A stretch of 64,000 nt of DNA from Saxidomus purpurata (GCA_022818135.1 JAFMSR010000017.1:2546833-2610832); one strand, 5' to 3'; shown: positions 20,490 to 33,089, counted from the first letter of the stretch. The notes: generated by a model not told the origin, from the sequence alone. Numbers and translations are program-made.

Positions 20490-22750
20490 CTTTTTCTACC
20501 TGTTTTAATAAAGAGATAATTCAAGATCAGCTAAAGGGAGTGATGAAAGTGCAGAAAAATACATCACTGTCGGAACTGAAGACAACAGCTTGCTGTATAC
20601 CAAGAGAAGCAGCATGTGCAACATGCAGCATGTGCAACATGTAGAATGATTCTACTGTCAGCTTCTTCATGATCTGACTCCATTCCGTGAACATATATAA
20701 AAACAAACCACTCAGCTACACTGGAAGCATTGGTATACGTTTTCTAAATCGGAGAGACTTTTAATTTTCTCGAGTTAATCAGACTTTTTGAAGACAAAAA
20801 TGATCTATCGTCTCAAAGAAACATATGCGTTGTCAAAGTTTGATTTTGACCGACCTTTGCACTTCGTAGACCCTAAGGTGACGACTAGATTTGGACAAAG
20901 GGTCAAAGATTGCATACCTGTTTTTGATAATTTAATAAGCTAGTCTCAATATCAGGTGACATCTCAACTCCAGTTGCAATGTTTACAAGTCTGGATGGAT
21001 GAGATGACAGATAAAAAGGATCAATAAATGGTTACTTTCAAATATACTTAGCATTTAGTAACAGCTGTGTTGTGAGATTGTATGTGGAAGGGTGTATCAG
21101 TGTGGTGTCTGACTGAACTGGATGATTTGCTTAATAAATAAGACATGGCATACTTTGCAGTCACGGTCGCAAGAATCCGCGAATTAATGCAACATGAGTA
21201 AGATCTTCAAGCGCCTTGTTTTCTATATCTTCCATACCACACAGAATACTTTAGGACCTTGTTTTCTATATCTTCCATGCCACACAGAAGACTTTAGGGC
21301 CTTGATTTCTTTATCTTCCATACCACACAGAGGACATTAGGACTTTGTTTTCTATAACTTTCATACCACACAGAAGACTTTAGGACCTTGTTTTCTATAT
21401 CTACCATACCACACAGAGGACTTTAGGGCCTTGTTTTCTATATCGTCCATACCACACAGAGGACATTAGGACCTTGTTTTCTATAACTTTCATACCACAC
21501 AGAAGACTTAAGGACCTTGTTTTCTATATCTTTTATACCACACAGAGGACTTTAAGACCTTGTTTTATATCGTCCATACCACACAGAGGTCTTTAGGGCC
21601 TTGTTTTCTATATCGTCCATACCACACAGAGGACATTAGGACCTTGTTTTCTATAACTTTCATACCACACAGAAGACTTTAGGACCTTGTTTTCTATATC
21701 TTTTATACCACACAGAGGACTTTAAGACCTTGTTTTCTATATCGTCCATACAACACAGAGGTATTTAGGGCTTTGTTTTTTATGTCTTCCATACCACACA
21801 TAATTGAAAGATCCATTGGTAAGGTTAGCAAGTAATTTGCTTTCTTTGAATTTTCAACTAATTTTGCAATACCATTTACAATGTAAGGCATGAACAGTTC
21901 AGTTGGAAGAGAACAAGAAGGGCAACATCTTTTTGCATCGAGATGTACTTGCCATAATCCATGCCTGGAAGATGCCAGATAGAGCTTTATTGGTAGGAAG
22001 CACATTTGACAAATAATCACCCCAAAACCTGAAAAGAGGAGGAGATGCCCTACCCTTTGATCTGAATACGTCCATAAGCGGAAGGATATCTGACTGAATG
22101 TCATGTAAAAGACTTTGAACTTTCGCATCATTACCCACCGTTGACAGTCAGCATCTAAATATTTAAACTTGTCTAGCATTCCTGGTGGAATCGGTTCTGC
22201 CTTAACCTCATTCCATTTAAGGAACTGATAAAAAATCTTTGGTCGAGAACCTAATCAACCATGAGAATACCACGTAAATTTATATAGAATATTTGCCTGG
22301 AAGGATATGTTCAGCAGTTACTCATGCAAATATATCAGATTCTACTAGCATTTGCTTTAGACCGGCATCGGCATATATGTATATAGCATTTCCCGTCAAA
22401 TACGGACATCATGCCCCAATCAAGTGGATAAACACCTTCAAATTCCTTCCTCCTTTACCCACATCATTTTTAATTTCTTTGAAAGTTGGCCAATATCCAA
22501 AACAAAAGGACAGACAGTTTGCTCCCAAAGCATTCAATTGCTCCTTAGAACGTTTCAGTACGGTATCCACAGAGGAACCATGATAATTGGGTTCACAATA
22601 TCAACTGGGTCATCATGAACAGAGTGAAAGTCTAAGAAAACAATACAGCTCCTGGCACTGCCCTGTCGTCACAAAGACCAACTAGTGTATCCAAGCAAAT
22701 TGTGTAAAGCAGTTCCTTTAATGGTAGTGTAGTGCATGGTCAAATGTGTA
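20490..22750 (-). pseudogene. Decayed TE-associated uncharacterised gene
   Basis: Fragments on the minus strand, in shifting frames, match in order a large uncharacterised protein family that is multi-copy in cnidarians and molluscs. Near 22,400 is GNAIYIYADAGLKQMLVESD, then AEHILPGKYS. At 21,900-22,140 is SPPLFRFWGDYLSNVL, then SRHGLWQVHLDA in the next frame. At 20,560-20,690 is HEEADSRIILHV. Many stops and frameshifts show it is dead. A 43-bp tandem array (21,208-21,800) separates the middle and last pieces. The family link is from memory of its conserved phrases (FWDxYL, HEEADTR) and the function is unknown. The HEEADS piece may belong to a second related gene. Confidence 0.55.
21208..21800 (-). 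repeat. 43-bp minisatellite derived from coding sequence
   Basis: About 13-14 units spaced exactly 43 bp apart in the first five measured intervals, built on ACCTTGTTTTCTATATCTTC plus CATACCACACAGAGGACTTT. The last unit runs without a break into the adjacent decayed gene, where the same sequence on the minus strand reads CGMEDIKNKALN. This implies that the array expanded from that gene's own coding region. Since 43 is not a multiple of 3, the array cannot encode a repeated peptide. Confidence 0.9.
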
Positions 22751-25491
22751 TAGCTCAGAGTTTTTATTTATTGATCCATCGACTTCCGAACAACTATTTC
22801 TATGTTTTGTACTGTATATTTCACCACAAATAAAGCACACTTCTTTCCATCAAAATTCATACGGCTTTAAATGTGACCTTGTTCACTTTGAGGGTGCGGT
22901 ATCCTGCTAATCATTGTCTTCTTCGACATATTAATGATATAAAAAGGAATGACAAAATTTTGACCTACATGCTTTATGATATGCTAATTTTGTTTCTTCA
23001 TTCCTGATTGGCCCCTGACTTGCCGCGATATTGGCAGAAAATTAAAAGGCTTGACCAAGTTACAGCACCGGCAAGACGATAGTGTGGTTAGTGTGATATT
23101 GACTTCTTACCATCCTGTCAAGGTGTTTTGGGTCTTATTCGTGTAATCATGGTAAAAATTTGTTCAAAGCTATCTTTAATCCTTAAACGATGGACAAAGA
23201 TACAAAACTGAACATAATACGTTTCTTATAATTTAAATAAAATAATATGAGAAACATTATATAAAATTATGAAATCAATTTGCTATTCAGTTTCAGATTA
23301 TTTCGTATGCTGAAATAATTTAACTGCTAACCTTAATGGGAACAATAGATGACTGATATAACAGGGTGGACTATTGTGAACACTTAATCTGTATATATAT
23401 ATATAGGAAACACTCTCGACCCATTAACAAGCAAACAAAAATAATGTTTTTGATTTGCAAAGTATCATCGTTTTCAATTAGACACTGAATAGAGCACTGA
23501 ATAGAGCACTGAATAGAGCACGTTTGTTCTCAATTATAGGTTTTCGTTCACAATCTGTCCTAGAAATATGAAACATCGATACATTTTAGCATTTCCACTG
23601 GCGCGATAGATCTCCAACCCCAATATCAAGTTATTGTGTGAACTCGTATACATTTTAGTTATATCCGTATCTCATCTCACATACGAAGATAATACTAGTC
23701 ATGTAAAGTTGATTAATACCATAAACACTTTAACTATAATCAAACAGAATGTGAAATGCAATTGTTATATGTATCACAGTAAGCACACATTAAACTTTGA
23801 ATATGGGTATTTCTGGCAATGAATAGTTGTACAATGCACAAGAACAATATTTAAGCGTCATCACTCCGGGGAGATTCGTCACGTGCGAGAGACAGTTCTT
23901 GTTTATGTAATATTTGACAATGCAGTCTGTAGTTTAGGTGTGTTAGGATTGAAAATTTGAATCTGTAAAATCAAAAAACCTATATACATTGTATCTGTCT
24001 AGATGCAACAGCCTGCTTTTACTATGACATCGTGGTGATTATGAAATGAAGAAATAAAGGGTGTTGCCTTTTGGTTTAGATGATTTCGAAAGTGTGCAGT
24101 TTGTTTTTTTGTGATACCATTTTCCAACGTAATGTTTTTCTGGCGATGATTTTTGCCATGTCTGAATGTATGTTTGCTTAAAGCTGCTCGCTCTCAGTTG
24201 CCGTTGAAATAATAAAATTTTCAAAATGGCATACTAATACATAAGTATAAAACTAAAGGCAAGAATCAACAATAGAAGTCAAAATCTAGGTCGGACTTTG
24301 CAAAAATCGATTGAAAGTGCTGGTTTTACGGCACTGCTGCACTATATGTTTATATTGGAATTTCAAAAGCGTTTGCAACGCTTTATTATTTGGTAGCGTA
24401 TAATTTTAAAACTACAGATACACTTTACAGGAATTTTTACATGTTCCATCCTTGCCGAGATCACACTCCGTTAGATCCGGCTTTCCAAAGGTTCTAGGTT
24501 GTATCGGAAAACAATCTGTTATGGTTTTAACATTTAAGTTTTATTGCGTATATACATTCTCTTTTGATTTAAAAGTATTTTCTAAGTAAAGTGTACAATT
24601 ATAATTATAACTGTGCTAAAAATAGCATACTATGTAAATTGGCAAAAACAATGGATAATGGGCTGCCGTGGAGATGGCACACATCATGTTGCACTCTAAT
24701 TGACGGTCATATGATCAAGAATCCGCTAGCGACTTTAATTTTCAAATGAGAAGCATGATAGGAGACTAGTGGTTGTCCACCCTGCAGGTTTTAGCATAGC
24801 TGGTAAATCTCATCTTACACCCCCACCCCCTAGTGTAAGATGTCTCACGTGAATTACTTGAGACGTAACGCTATAAACATTGTGACGTCACTTTCCCAAA
24901 CAAAGCATCTGACTATCGTTTTTATATCATTATGCATTATTTCGATAACGTTTGCATTTAGAAATCTATTTAAAGTACAAGACGGTATACAAAAAAAAAA
25001 ACATAAAACATGAAACATTTGGTTTAGATGGAACTATTCGTCACCTCGGGTAATTGCCATGCGGGAACTTGACATATACTCGTTCCCAAGAAAACAGTTA
25101 CGCTCAATGACGGATATTTCGACCTAAACCTCGAGCACATGGAATAAACTAATACTTTCTTTTTCATATGTGTACATATAACATAATCTGATATTCAATG
25201 GCATCATCCATTTAATCATGTCATCCTCACAGTCTCAAAAACGTACATATGTTGTGTTGCAGCACCCCTATTTTATAGCATCGGTAGACTAGACATCTAC
25301 CTAATATCTGTCTTTAACGTATAACGTACTATACAAAGATTGGCTCGGGATACATCAATTTAATATGGGCTTGATACAGATCTGACTGTGCAAATATACT
25401 GGTTTGCTCTTAACAGAATTAGTCACATTTCTCAAATATCGTTATTCCACTGAACACTAAATTTATACGAGTATGCGTTTGGTAGACAAGT
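22751..25491. other. Intergenic, no gene seen
   Basis: No gene is recognised. There is a three-unit 12-bp repeat (CACTGAATAGAG) at 23,483-23,521 and a short TA run near 23,395. The right part is the 3' flank of the minus-strand receptor gene and may hold its 3' untranslated region. Confidence 0.4.
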
Positions 25492-26919
25492 TCATGAGTC
25501 CTTGTCATTAAGAAGTAACACCAGGAAAAGAAGAGTTGTTGCTGTTGTAAGAATTACAATCGATAGAGCAAAGAATATTTTATCAAATGCTGCGCTAATT
25601 TCCTGCCACGACACACGTGCATCTACATCAATGTCTTCCTTAGGTTCCGACCAGCTATCGTTTCTTACTTCTTCCGTGCTCTCTGCACGCCAGTGTCTAT
25701 CTGGTAGGCCGAGATGCCAGTTTCCTGATATGGTTGTCCTGTCATATCCGGGTGAAACGAAAATTCCGGTCTTGTGAGTTTTGATTTGACCGTAAATGTT
25801 GTTTGGATTTCTGTTAGTGTTCGTTTTGTCTTTCCGTTTCTTTTTATATCTCGAGCCTTTGGATTTGCACTTCAAACACCTAGCAAAACTAGCCAAGCAC
25901 CCTTTGACGGGTTCTGAATCATCTGTGTAATATAGACGCAGATTTAGTATCGTTGCAAGTGTGATGCATATGCTTACGATCAAAACTGTAAGAAGGTAGA
26001 AACTGAAGATTGACATTGGGCTCGATGTTTTCGGAAGATTATCACCGACAAGCGTTAGAAACACAGCTAAAGCCAACAACATAGTTATACTATATGATAT
26101 CCTTTCACCACACTCAACTGGAATGAGGAATATTAAGGAATTCAGATATGCCATGAAAATAATCGGCAAAATCACATTTACGAGGACAAATGGAGGTTTT
26201 CTTTCAAGATGCAAATAAACCTCTATATATGCACTTTCATAATAAGCCTCTAAACTAGAGTCAGAAAATGTCCATTCGCCATTTTCAGAGAAGTATGATG
26301 TCTGAACTTTCTTGTTGCTTGGCAAAAATATTACTTCAGCGGCTGAATGAGCCCAAATGGCAAAGTTGAAACCACATCTATGTCTGTCCCATGGATAATA
26401 CGTTACATCCACTTTGCATGAAGCTGAAAACACATTTCCCGGATAATAAAAAGAAGTGCCATCTGGGAGAAATCGGATGACCTGCCACGCATCGCCAATT
26501 TTTTCGATTTTGTCAACATTGTTCGTGAGAACGAGATTTGGTGTCCAAACTTTGTCGCTTTCTATAAGTAGCTGTGTCAATCCGCCATAGTTGTCTGGGT
26601 CCCATTTCATAAATTCATCAATCCAATTCAAACTAAAAACTGCGGTAATCGTAAGTTTCTCTTGTACTTCGTCAAACTCTTGTATGGACACAAGCTCGAA
26701 GCCTGTAAAAAGTATCAGAGGGGCTGACTGGTTGACCACAGGACGGAAGTTCTTTTCGTAACCAGTCAGTTTATCAGCTAATAATTTCTTTGCATCGTCG
26801 ATAGTGTGGCAACGCACATGCGGTAAAAATGATACCGCACATAGTAAAGAAATCACATTAACCATACCGGACATAATGTCGCTGTTTCCAGAAAACTTGA
26901 CATCAGCACAATTCTTCAA
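25492..26919 (-). CDS. Cys-loop ligand-gated ion channel subunit, nicotinic-receptor-like
   Basis: A single-exon frame of 475 residues contains a complete pentameric channel subunit. A signal peptide covers about residues 16-38; M16 or M19 may be the real start, since residues 1-15 are polar. Loop A is WTPNLVLTNN (125-134). The Cys-loop C168-C182 encloses 13 residues with the YPWD signature. TM1 is about 243-266, TM2 272-291 preceded by CGE (the Glu is typical of cation-selective subunits), TM3 302-326 and TM4 447-469. A basic cytoplasmic loop (350-440) lies between TM3 and TM4. Loop C (217-231) has no vicinal cysteine pair, so it is not a typical alpha subunit. Intronless, highly expanded subunits of this kind are known in bivalves. 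The ligand is unknown. Confidence 0.9.
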   Translation of the reverse strand: MKNCADVKFSGNSDIMSGMVNVISLLCAVSFLPHVRCHTIDDAKKLLADKLTGYEKNFRPVVNQSAPLILFTGFELVSIQEFDEVQEKLTITAVFSLNWIDEFMKWDPDNYGGLTQLLIESDKVWTPNLVLTNNVDKIEKIGDAWQVIRFLPDGTSFYYPGNVFSASCKVDVTYYPWDRHRCGFNFAIWAHSAAEVIFLPSNKKVQTSYFSENGEWTFSDSSLEAYYESAYIEVYLHLERKPPFVLVNVILPIIFMAYLNSLIFLIPVECGERISYSITMLLALAVFLTLVGDNLPKTSSPMSIFSFYLLTVLIVSICITLATILNLRLYYTDDSEPVKGCLASFARCLKCKSKGSRYKKKRKDKTNTNRNPNNIYGQIKTHKTGIFVSPGYDRTTISGNWHLGLPDRHWRAESTEEVRNDSWSEPKEDIDVDARVSWQEISAAFDKIFFALSIVILTTATTLLFLVLLLNDKDS

Positions 26920-27827
26920 GCTTTTAAAGTATCAAATAAATCTTGTGTCTGTTAATTAAATCTCTTGAATCACCTGAAACGAAATACAAATCTGTTATGC
27001 TATTTATAAACACCATTGCGTAATTTTTCAAACTTTCAATATATGCATACCTAACACACGGGCGGATAACTCTCCCCACCACCACAAAATGAGGTGAAAA
27101 GAAATGTCCGAGGTGGTGGGGTTCTACCAAATAAACAAGAAATTGAGTATGATTGTTGTAAATTATGTTTTAATCATTTTGTTGAAGAACTTTCTTCAAA
27201 AATCGGACTATGTAGTTACCAGTAGAAATGTACCGTTTGCACGAATTGTCGAAACAAAATTCCATAAATTGTTGTCTCTATAACGTTTATAAGTTTAAAT
27301 CTCGATTTTCAGTACTATACTTATTGTTTTGTCCCAAATCCCGTTTTTCCGAATATATTTTACATGCAATGTACGAGTTCATGTACATAATAGCCATTTA
27401 TTGTCACTAGACGATCCGGCGAGTAAATAAATTGAAATTACAGCTAAAATATAAATACAGCAGTTTTCTGCAGTTTTCAAAATGTTCAAGAAATAGTCGT
27501 CTTATTGACATTTACGCCAAGTTAATTAAAACACCAGTAAGTTGACAATGTCAAAGTAGTTGCAATTAAACCCCATGGCATTGTCTTCTTTTGCCTTTTA
27601 CAATGTTTATATGGCATTGACCTAAAAATCGTTCGCAACATTCCACACATCTGTTCCGAATTATTTCTCAATTTCCTAACGCATGACAATAAACTAAATT
27701 CCCTTACGTTTTAAAGTGACCTCTGCCTTGTGCTACACTGGTGTTGGCTTTGTGACAGTCCTAGCTGTCTCCAAGAGTAACATTTGTGAATATGTTTTAT
27801 ATGTTCTAACCCTACAAGGTTTGAAAA
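26920..27827. other. Upstream flank of the receptor gene, no gene seen
   Basis: It holds the presumed promoter region of the minus-strand receptor. A CCACC/GGTGG inverted repeat (CTCCCCACCACCAC and GTGGTGGGG) lies at 27,070-27,122. No coding signal. Confidence 0.4.
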
Positions 27828-28222
27828 CATTTGCTCTACGCACCGAACATTTGCTCTACGCACCAAACCTTTGCTCTACGCACCGAACCTTTGCTACATG
27901 CACCAAACCATTGCTCTATGCACCAAACCATTGCTCACGCACGGAACCTTTGCTCTACGCACCAAACCTTTGCTCTACGCACCAAACCATTGCTATACGC
28001 ACCAAACCACTGCTCTACGCACCAAACCATTGATCTACGCACCAAACCTTTGCTCTACGCACCAAACATTTGCTCTACGCACCGAACCTTTGCTCTACGC
28101 ACACAAGCTTTGCTCTACGCACCGAACCTTTGCTCTATGCACCAAACATTTGCTCTACACACCAAACCTTTGCTCTACGCACCAAACCTTTGCTCTACGC
28201 ACCAAACTATTGCTCTACGCAT
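27828..28222 (+). repeat. 20-bp minisatellite
   Basis: About 20 head-to-tail copies of TTTGCTCTACGCACCAAACC with point variants (CACCGAAC, CTATGC, CATTGC) and one unit of 19 bp. All three plus frames stay open because the unit has no stop in any phase and 20 is not a multiple of 3, which gives three overlapping LYAPN/STHQTF/ALRTKP frames. These are artefacts, not genes. Confidence 0.95.
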
Positions 28223-28574
28223 CATATCTCAGCGCACCAAATTATCTTAGTACTGCTCACTTATCTTTGTGCGAATTTACATTTGAGTTAAAAATAGAAC
28301 AGGTAATAATAATTAAATTTTATCAATAACGCTCACAATACTCACAACTAGTATACTTGTATTCCTCTTATAACAGTCACGATTCTGACTTAACTTTCTG
28401 CTGCTTTTACAGCCTACCCGTCTATATAGTGTCTAAATCAATACAGGATTTTGTTGTGATACGCCGCTCAATTTCCGGTATATAGATTTAGTGGCCCCGA
28501 GAGTTGTGGAATCACACAATGTTGGGATCGGGCACTGTTAATCCATTAAATTGATTTGCAAATAGCAACTTTTA

Positions 28575-29783
28575 AACAAGAGCTGTCTATAAGACAGCAA
28601 GCTCGACTATTGTGGGTGTTTGCTAATAAAACAAAATTTTTATATAATATAATTTTTATACAGTATAATAGCAAAACAAAATTCTGCTAACTATTAAGTA
28701 TAAACTAGGAAAGTTGAATCATAAAAAAAGTCAAAATCTATCACTATATATTTAATTTTTGGTAAATCAATTGTTTGATACAAAATGTACCCCTGAACAT
28801 TATTGCTAAGTTTGATATACATGTAACTACCATAAGTGGTTACTGAGATATGTGCATGATAGTACCTTGCATGCAAACTTTAACCAAATTTTCAAAGTAA
28901 AACAAGGGCCATTATCTGCACTTAATTTAAACAAGAGTTATCTGTCTTGACTGTGTGACACCCCTTAAGACATTAACAAAGTTCCAAGTCAATATCATAA
29001 GTGGTTACTAAGATATGTGCATGATAGTACCTAGCAGGCAAAACTTTAACCAAATTTAGTACCTTTGCCTACTTTAACCAAATTTTCAAAGTCAAACAAG
29101 GGCCATAATTTGTACTAAATTTAAACAAGAGTTATCTGACTTGACTGTGTGACACCCCTTAAGAGATTAACAAAGTTCAAGTCAATATCATAAGTGGTTA
29201 CTGAGATATGTGCATGATAGTACCTAGCAGGCAAAACTTTAACCAAATTTTCAAAGTCAAACAAGGGCCATAATTTGTACTAAATTTATACAAGAGTTAT
29301 CTGACTTGACTGTGTGACACCCCTAAAGACATTTACAAAGTTCCAAGTCAATATCATAAGTGGTTACTAAGATATGTGCATGATAGTACCTAGCAGGCAA
29401 AACTTTAACCAAATTTAGTACCTAGCAGGCAAAACTTTAACCAAATTTTCAAAGTCAAACAAGGGCCATAATTTGTACTAAATTTATACAAGAGTTATCA
29501 TACTTGACTGTGTGACACCCCTAGAGACATTAACGAAGTTTCAAGTCAATATCATAAGTGGTTACTGAAATATATGCATGGTAGTACCTAGCAGGCAAAA
29601 CTTTAACCAAATTTTCAAAGTCAAACAAGGGCCATAATTTGTACTAAATTTATACAAGAGTTATCTGACTTGATTGTATGACACCCCTTAAGACATTAAC
29701 AAAGTTTCAAGTCAATATCATAAGTGGTTACTGAGATATGTGCATGATAGTACTTAGCAGGCAAAACTTTAACCAAAGAAGCA

Positions 29784-29818
<35 letters not shown>

Positions 29819-29866
29819 CAAGTGACTGTAATAGCTCTCCATATTCTCCGAATAGTCGAGCTAAAA
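28575..29866. mobile_element. HINE/pearl-like element 1 (AACAAGAGCTGTC family)
   Basis: It starts AACAAGAGCTGTC followed by a small hairpin (CTGTCTATAAGACAG) and GCTCGACTATTG. It ends CGAATAGTCGAGCTAAAA, so subterminal GCTCGACTATT/AATAGTCGAGC form an inverted repeat. The core holds five tandem units of about 166-198 bp built on CAATATCATAAGTGGTTAC and CAAACAAGGGCCATAATTTG, and a GCCGAC microsatellite sits just before the 3' end. The layout (subterminal inverted repeats, tandem core, microsatellite) is that described for bivalve pearl and Helentron-associated elements. No coding capacity. Confidence 0.8.
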
Positions 29867-31761
29867 ACAGTCTTAAGGAAACACATAGCATAGCATGACA
29901 AATATCATGAAACTTATTAATACAATTCAGTGTCGACGTATTTTTCAATATATATATCAACAGAATGCTAACCAAAATACATATTATCCCTTCTATAAAT
30001 TGGAAAAATGTATCCTGACTCACTGAAAAATAAAAAAAACACCTACAATGTAGTAATTTTTGGTCCTGAAAACTGTTAATGTTATATTAGCAATAGGCAT
30101 TCGGTTATAATTTGTCCAAGAAACATGATACTTAAATACCATTCAAATTTTCAAAAGGCACTTTTAATTTGACCTTAGATCTTTATTACAAATAATTCAA
30201 TGTAAACACGGTGTATTAACTAACGTACCTTTTCAAATATACCCGTACCATATGTCGCACATACCATCTTAATTAAATGAAGCAAATGAAGTTAATAATA
30301 TGCATGAAAAATAAATTCCTAACATAAAACTCTTTTTTAAAACACAATGTAAAATTAAATAGTTATCTACTAGTTTTTGAACCAATCTTTTCGGATAGTT
30401 GCACATGTAAGAGTTATTCCAGTCGATTACTCACTGTTACGTATTACGGCTGTACTAACCGTTACCTTAAATTTTTATATTTTTTCTCTCGCTCATTCTA
30501 GATAAGTAAAGAAAATGATTATTTCAGTTATTTTGGTAAAGTTGTATGTTAACATTCACAAAACTTGCTAATAAGCAAATGAAATGATTAAGACACTGAT
30601 CTGCCTCACTTTCATTTAGTTCAAATAATTTCAATTGACATGCACTTTATAGATGTATAATATCATCACAACAATTACAAAACATAAACATTATACCTTT
30701 TTATAAAGCAGTAAATCCTGGCAGATTTATGAGCACGTCTTCTTGCTTACGGGTAGAAATTTAGAGGAAAAGTTTAACACAATTAGTAACCCTGCTTAGA
30801 CTTTACTATCTATCGTACCGCTGTGTCAATCGTCCCTCCTTTGTACTTCATTATAACACCGCTGTTATAAAAGTTCAATTTATATCAATTAGAGAGTATA
30901 TGTAAAGGAATTATTTCGGGTGTAGCATAAGTTCACAACCTTACAATAAGATATAATTGTACCACTTTACACATATTACAGTTGTTTTCAATACAGTTTG
31001 ACCCAACTTTTTAGATGGTCCGATTAACCAAAGAGTGTAAATTTCCCCCCTCTTCTCCGTAAAGCTTACAAACCATGACATTTTTTGGAGAAAAAGAAAC
31101 ACATCAAGAAGTTCGTAACTCGGGTATCTAATATGTCATGATCAACCAAGAGAGTGAAATGAGTCACTCACCACATGAAGTGCATTTTAGAATACCTATA
31201 ACTGTTATAAAATGTCCCAGTGCTTCTATTATCTTCCGCTACAATTGACTGATTATGACTTTCGTCATATGGGGACTAAAAATAAAAGTTAGGATACGAA
31301 ATGCATAGTTAGCATAGTTTTATACATGTTTTGGGTTAGTGTTTCATTCATTCGGACGATCATTTGTTGAAATTGACAGGATCATCGCAACGGTAACCTT
31401 GCTGTAAAAAGAATGTCACGAACGGATTTCTTTCAGCCGTGTCCGGATTTAGTATAATGGTGTATTCTACATAGGGACTGACTGTGGCATTACGTAAATG
31501 TTGCAACATGTCTTTAGATTACTGCATTACCATTACATTGTAAGAGATAAAGAGATTAAACGGAACTATAATATAAAGACTCGTACCTTTCACATAAGCA
31601 TATTAAGAACAACTATTTATTTAAGATATTTATGTGAAGCTTAACCTTTTCCAATACATTAATTTACGGAATACGTTTATATACTGAAATCAAAAATTTC
31701 AATGACTAACAAAATCTAAATATTTCAAGTGAAAATGAAGTAGTCTGTCACAAAAATCATG
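29867..31761. other. Intergenic, no gene seen
   Basis: AT-rich, with no coding or repeat structure recognised. Confidence 0.4.
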
Positions 31762-32310
31762 GTATTTCGCCGACGTGGGCGTTTGCTGCCTAGTGAACAT
31801 TGGGCTTATGACGGCCAAAATATCGATGTTGTTAACAGTTTTAGTTAGTTAGGTACTGTTTTTAATTATACAGGAAATTTTACACTAAATCAGGAACATT
31901 TAATAGGTAAAGCACTCAAAGCTTTAAACACGTTATTGAATAATTGTAGAAAGTATGATCTAAAGCCAAAGACGTTATGCCAGTTGTTTGACGCGTTTGT
32001 AGGTTGGATTTTAAGATATGCGTCTGAAATTTGGGGTTATACTGAGTCAAAGGAGATAGACAGTATTCATCTGAAGTTTTGTAAAAGATTGTTGAAGATA
32101 AAAATAAATACGTGTAACGCAGGATTTTATGGTTAGCTTGGTCGTTACCCATTATATATTTCGTGTTATGTAAGAATTATAAAATACTGTTGTAAAATTA
32201 GAAGTTCAGATAATGTCATATTTAAAGCACTATATGAGCAAGGTTTTTAAAAGGACAGAAATATTGGGTATCGAATGTTAAGAAACTTCCATTGCGTACG
32301 TTTTTGATAG
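31762..32310 (+). pseudogene. LINE reverse transcriptase C-terminal remnant
   Basis: One frame from 31,762 reads through three nonsense codons (31,846-31,848, 32,134-32,136 and 32,248-32,250) and gives FRRRG, SF-(stop)-LGTVFNYTG, KALKALNTLL, LCQLFDAFVGWILRYASEIWG, HLKFCKRLLKIK, CNAGFYG-(stop)-LGRYPL. This is the familiar region after the catalytic domain of non-LTR reverse transcriptases of animal LINEs (Y/FGSEIWG, HLKFCK and GELGRYPL in active relatives). The catalytic core upstream is absent, as expected for a truncated, dead insertion. The exact clade is not determined. Confidence 0.8.
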
Positions 32311-32932
32311 TGAATATTGTAAACCCTAACCTATTATTAAATGAGTTTATACGACTTTACCCCCAGCAAAGCTATTGAAAGTGTCCTCTTACGGTTGTTA
32401 AAATCTATGTAAAATATAAAAGATTATTTTCTTATCATTTCAAATTATGTAAGGTTATTCTTTTCTTTTGAAGCAGGAGTTATTAGACTATTTGTAATAT
32501 CAGTGCGCCAGTTTTAGCGCACAACTCATTGGAGTCGATACGGCAGATGATTAGTATTGAACGCGGCTTTTTTCAAAAATGTGAATTTTAACTACAATAA
32601 AATTGTTAGGGTAAAAGATATAGAATCGGTTGAGAGAATGAAAACGAAACTTTTTTGTTTCATGTTGAAGTGTAATACAAAAATGTAGTTACCATCCGAA
32701 ACATATTTGTACGAAACACCTTAAGTTTGTAAGCGGATATTAATACAGACGAGTAAATCACACTGCCAACAGTACCTTTCCTATCCCGCCCCGTGCGAAA
32801 AAAAAATTAAACAAACGAGATTAGGCCGATGCTATACTCTCAGTTTCGAGCGAATTAAAAAAGAATAATTTTACCACATCCAGCAAGAAACGTTTGCTAA
32901 ACAGACGTCATATGAGTCAGATACATGTACAT

Positions 32933-33089
32933 GTACTCGTTTTGCTGTAAAACTGTCTTCTAACAACCGTAAGAAGTATACTTTATACACAAGCGCAACA
33001 AATTTCTCCTCGGCTTCGCCTCGAACAAATTGGTTGTGCTTGTGTATAATGTACTTGTAAGAAGACAGTTTTACAGCACAACTCGTACT
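32933..33089. repeat. 157-bp palindromic MITE-like element
   Basis: The left end GTACTCGTTTTGCTGTAAAA and right end TTTTACAGCACAACTCGTAC are inverted copies, with an inner pair TATACACAAGCGCAAC / GTTGTGCTTGTGTATA. The centre CTCGGCTTCGCCTCG is itself palindromic. The whole element can fold into one long hairpin. Confidence 0.8.

Noticed and set aside
20799..20943. Plus-strand open run reading MIYRLKETYALSKFDFDRPL
   Set aside because: Only about 48 codons, no recognised family, and it lies between minus-strand relics of a TE-type gene. It is insufficient to call a gene.
26924..27130. Minus-strand frame just upstream of the receptor gene as an extra exon
   Set aside because: No signal peptide or receptor similarity, and the receptor frame already has its own signal sequence. 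No supporting splice pair was seen.
27828..28222. Possible CRISPR-like array because of regular short repeats
   Set aside because: Units are head-to-tail with no unique spacers, and the host is a eukaryote.
27716..28329. Three overlapping open frames of 105, 139 and 152 codons with repeated LYAPN/STHQ peptides
   Set aside because: They are the three phases of a 20-bp stop-free tandem repeat. Codon structure is not preserved and no start context or domain supports coding.
29769..30023. Frame with a poly-Arg run at 29,780-29,820
   Set aside because: It runs through the GCCGAC microsatellite of a HINE-like element and continues into non-coding sequence.
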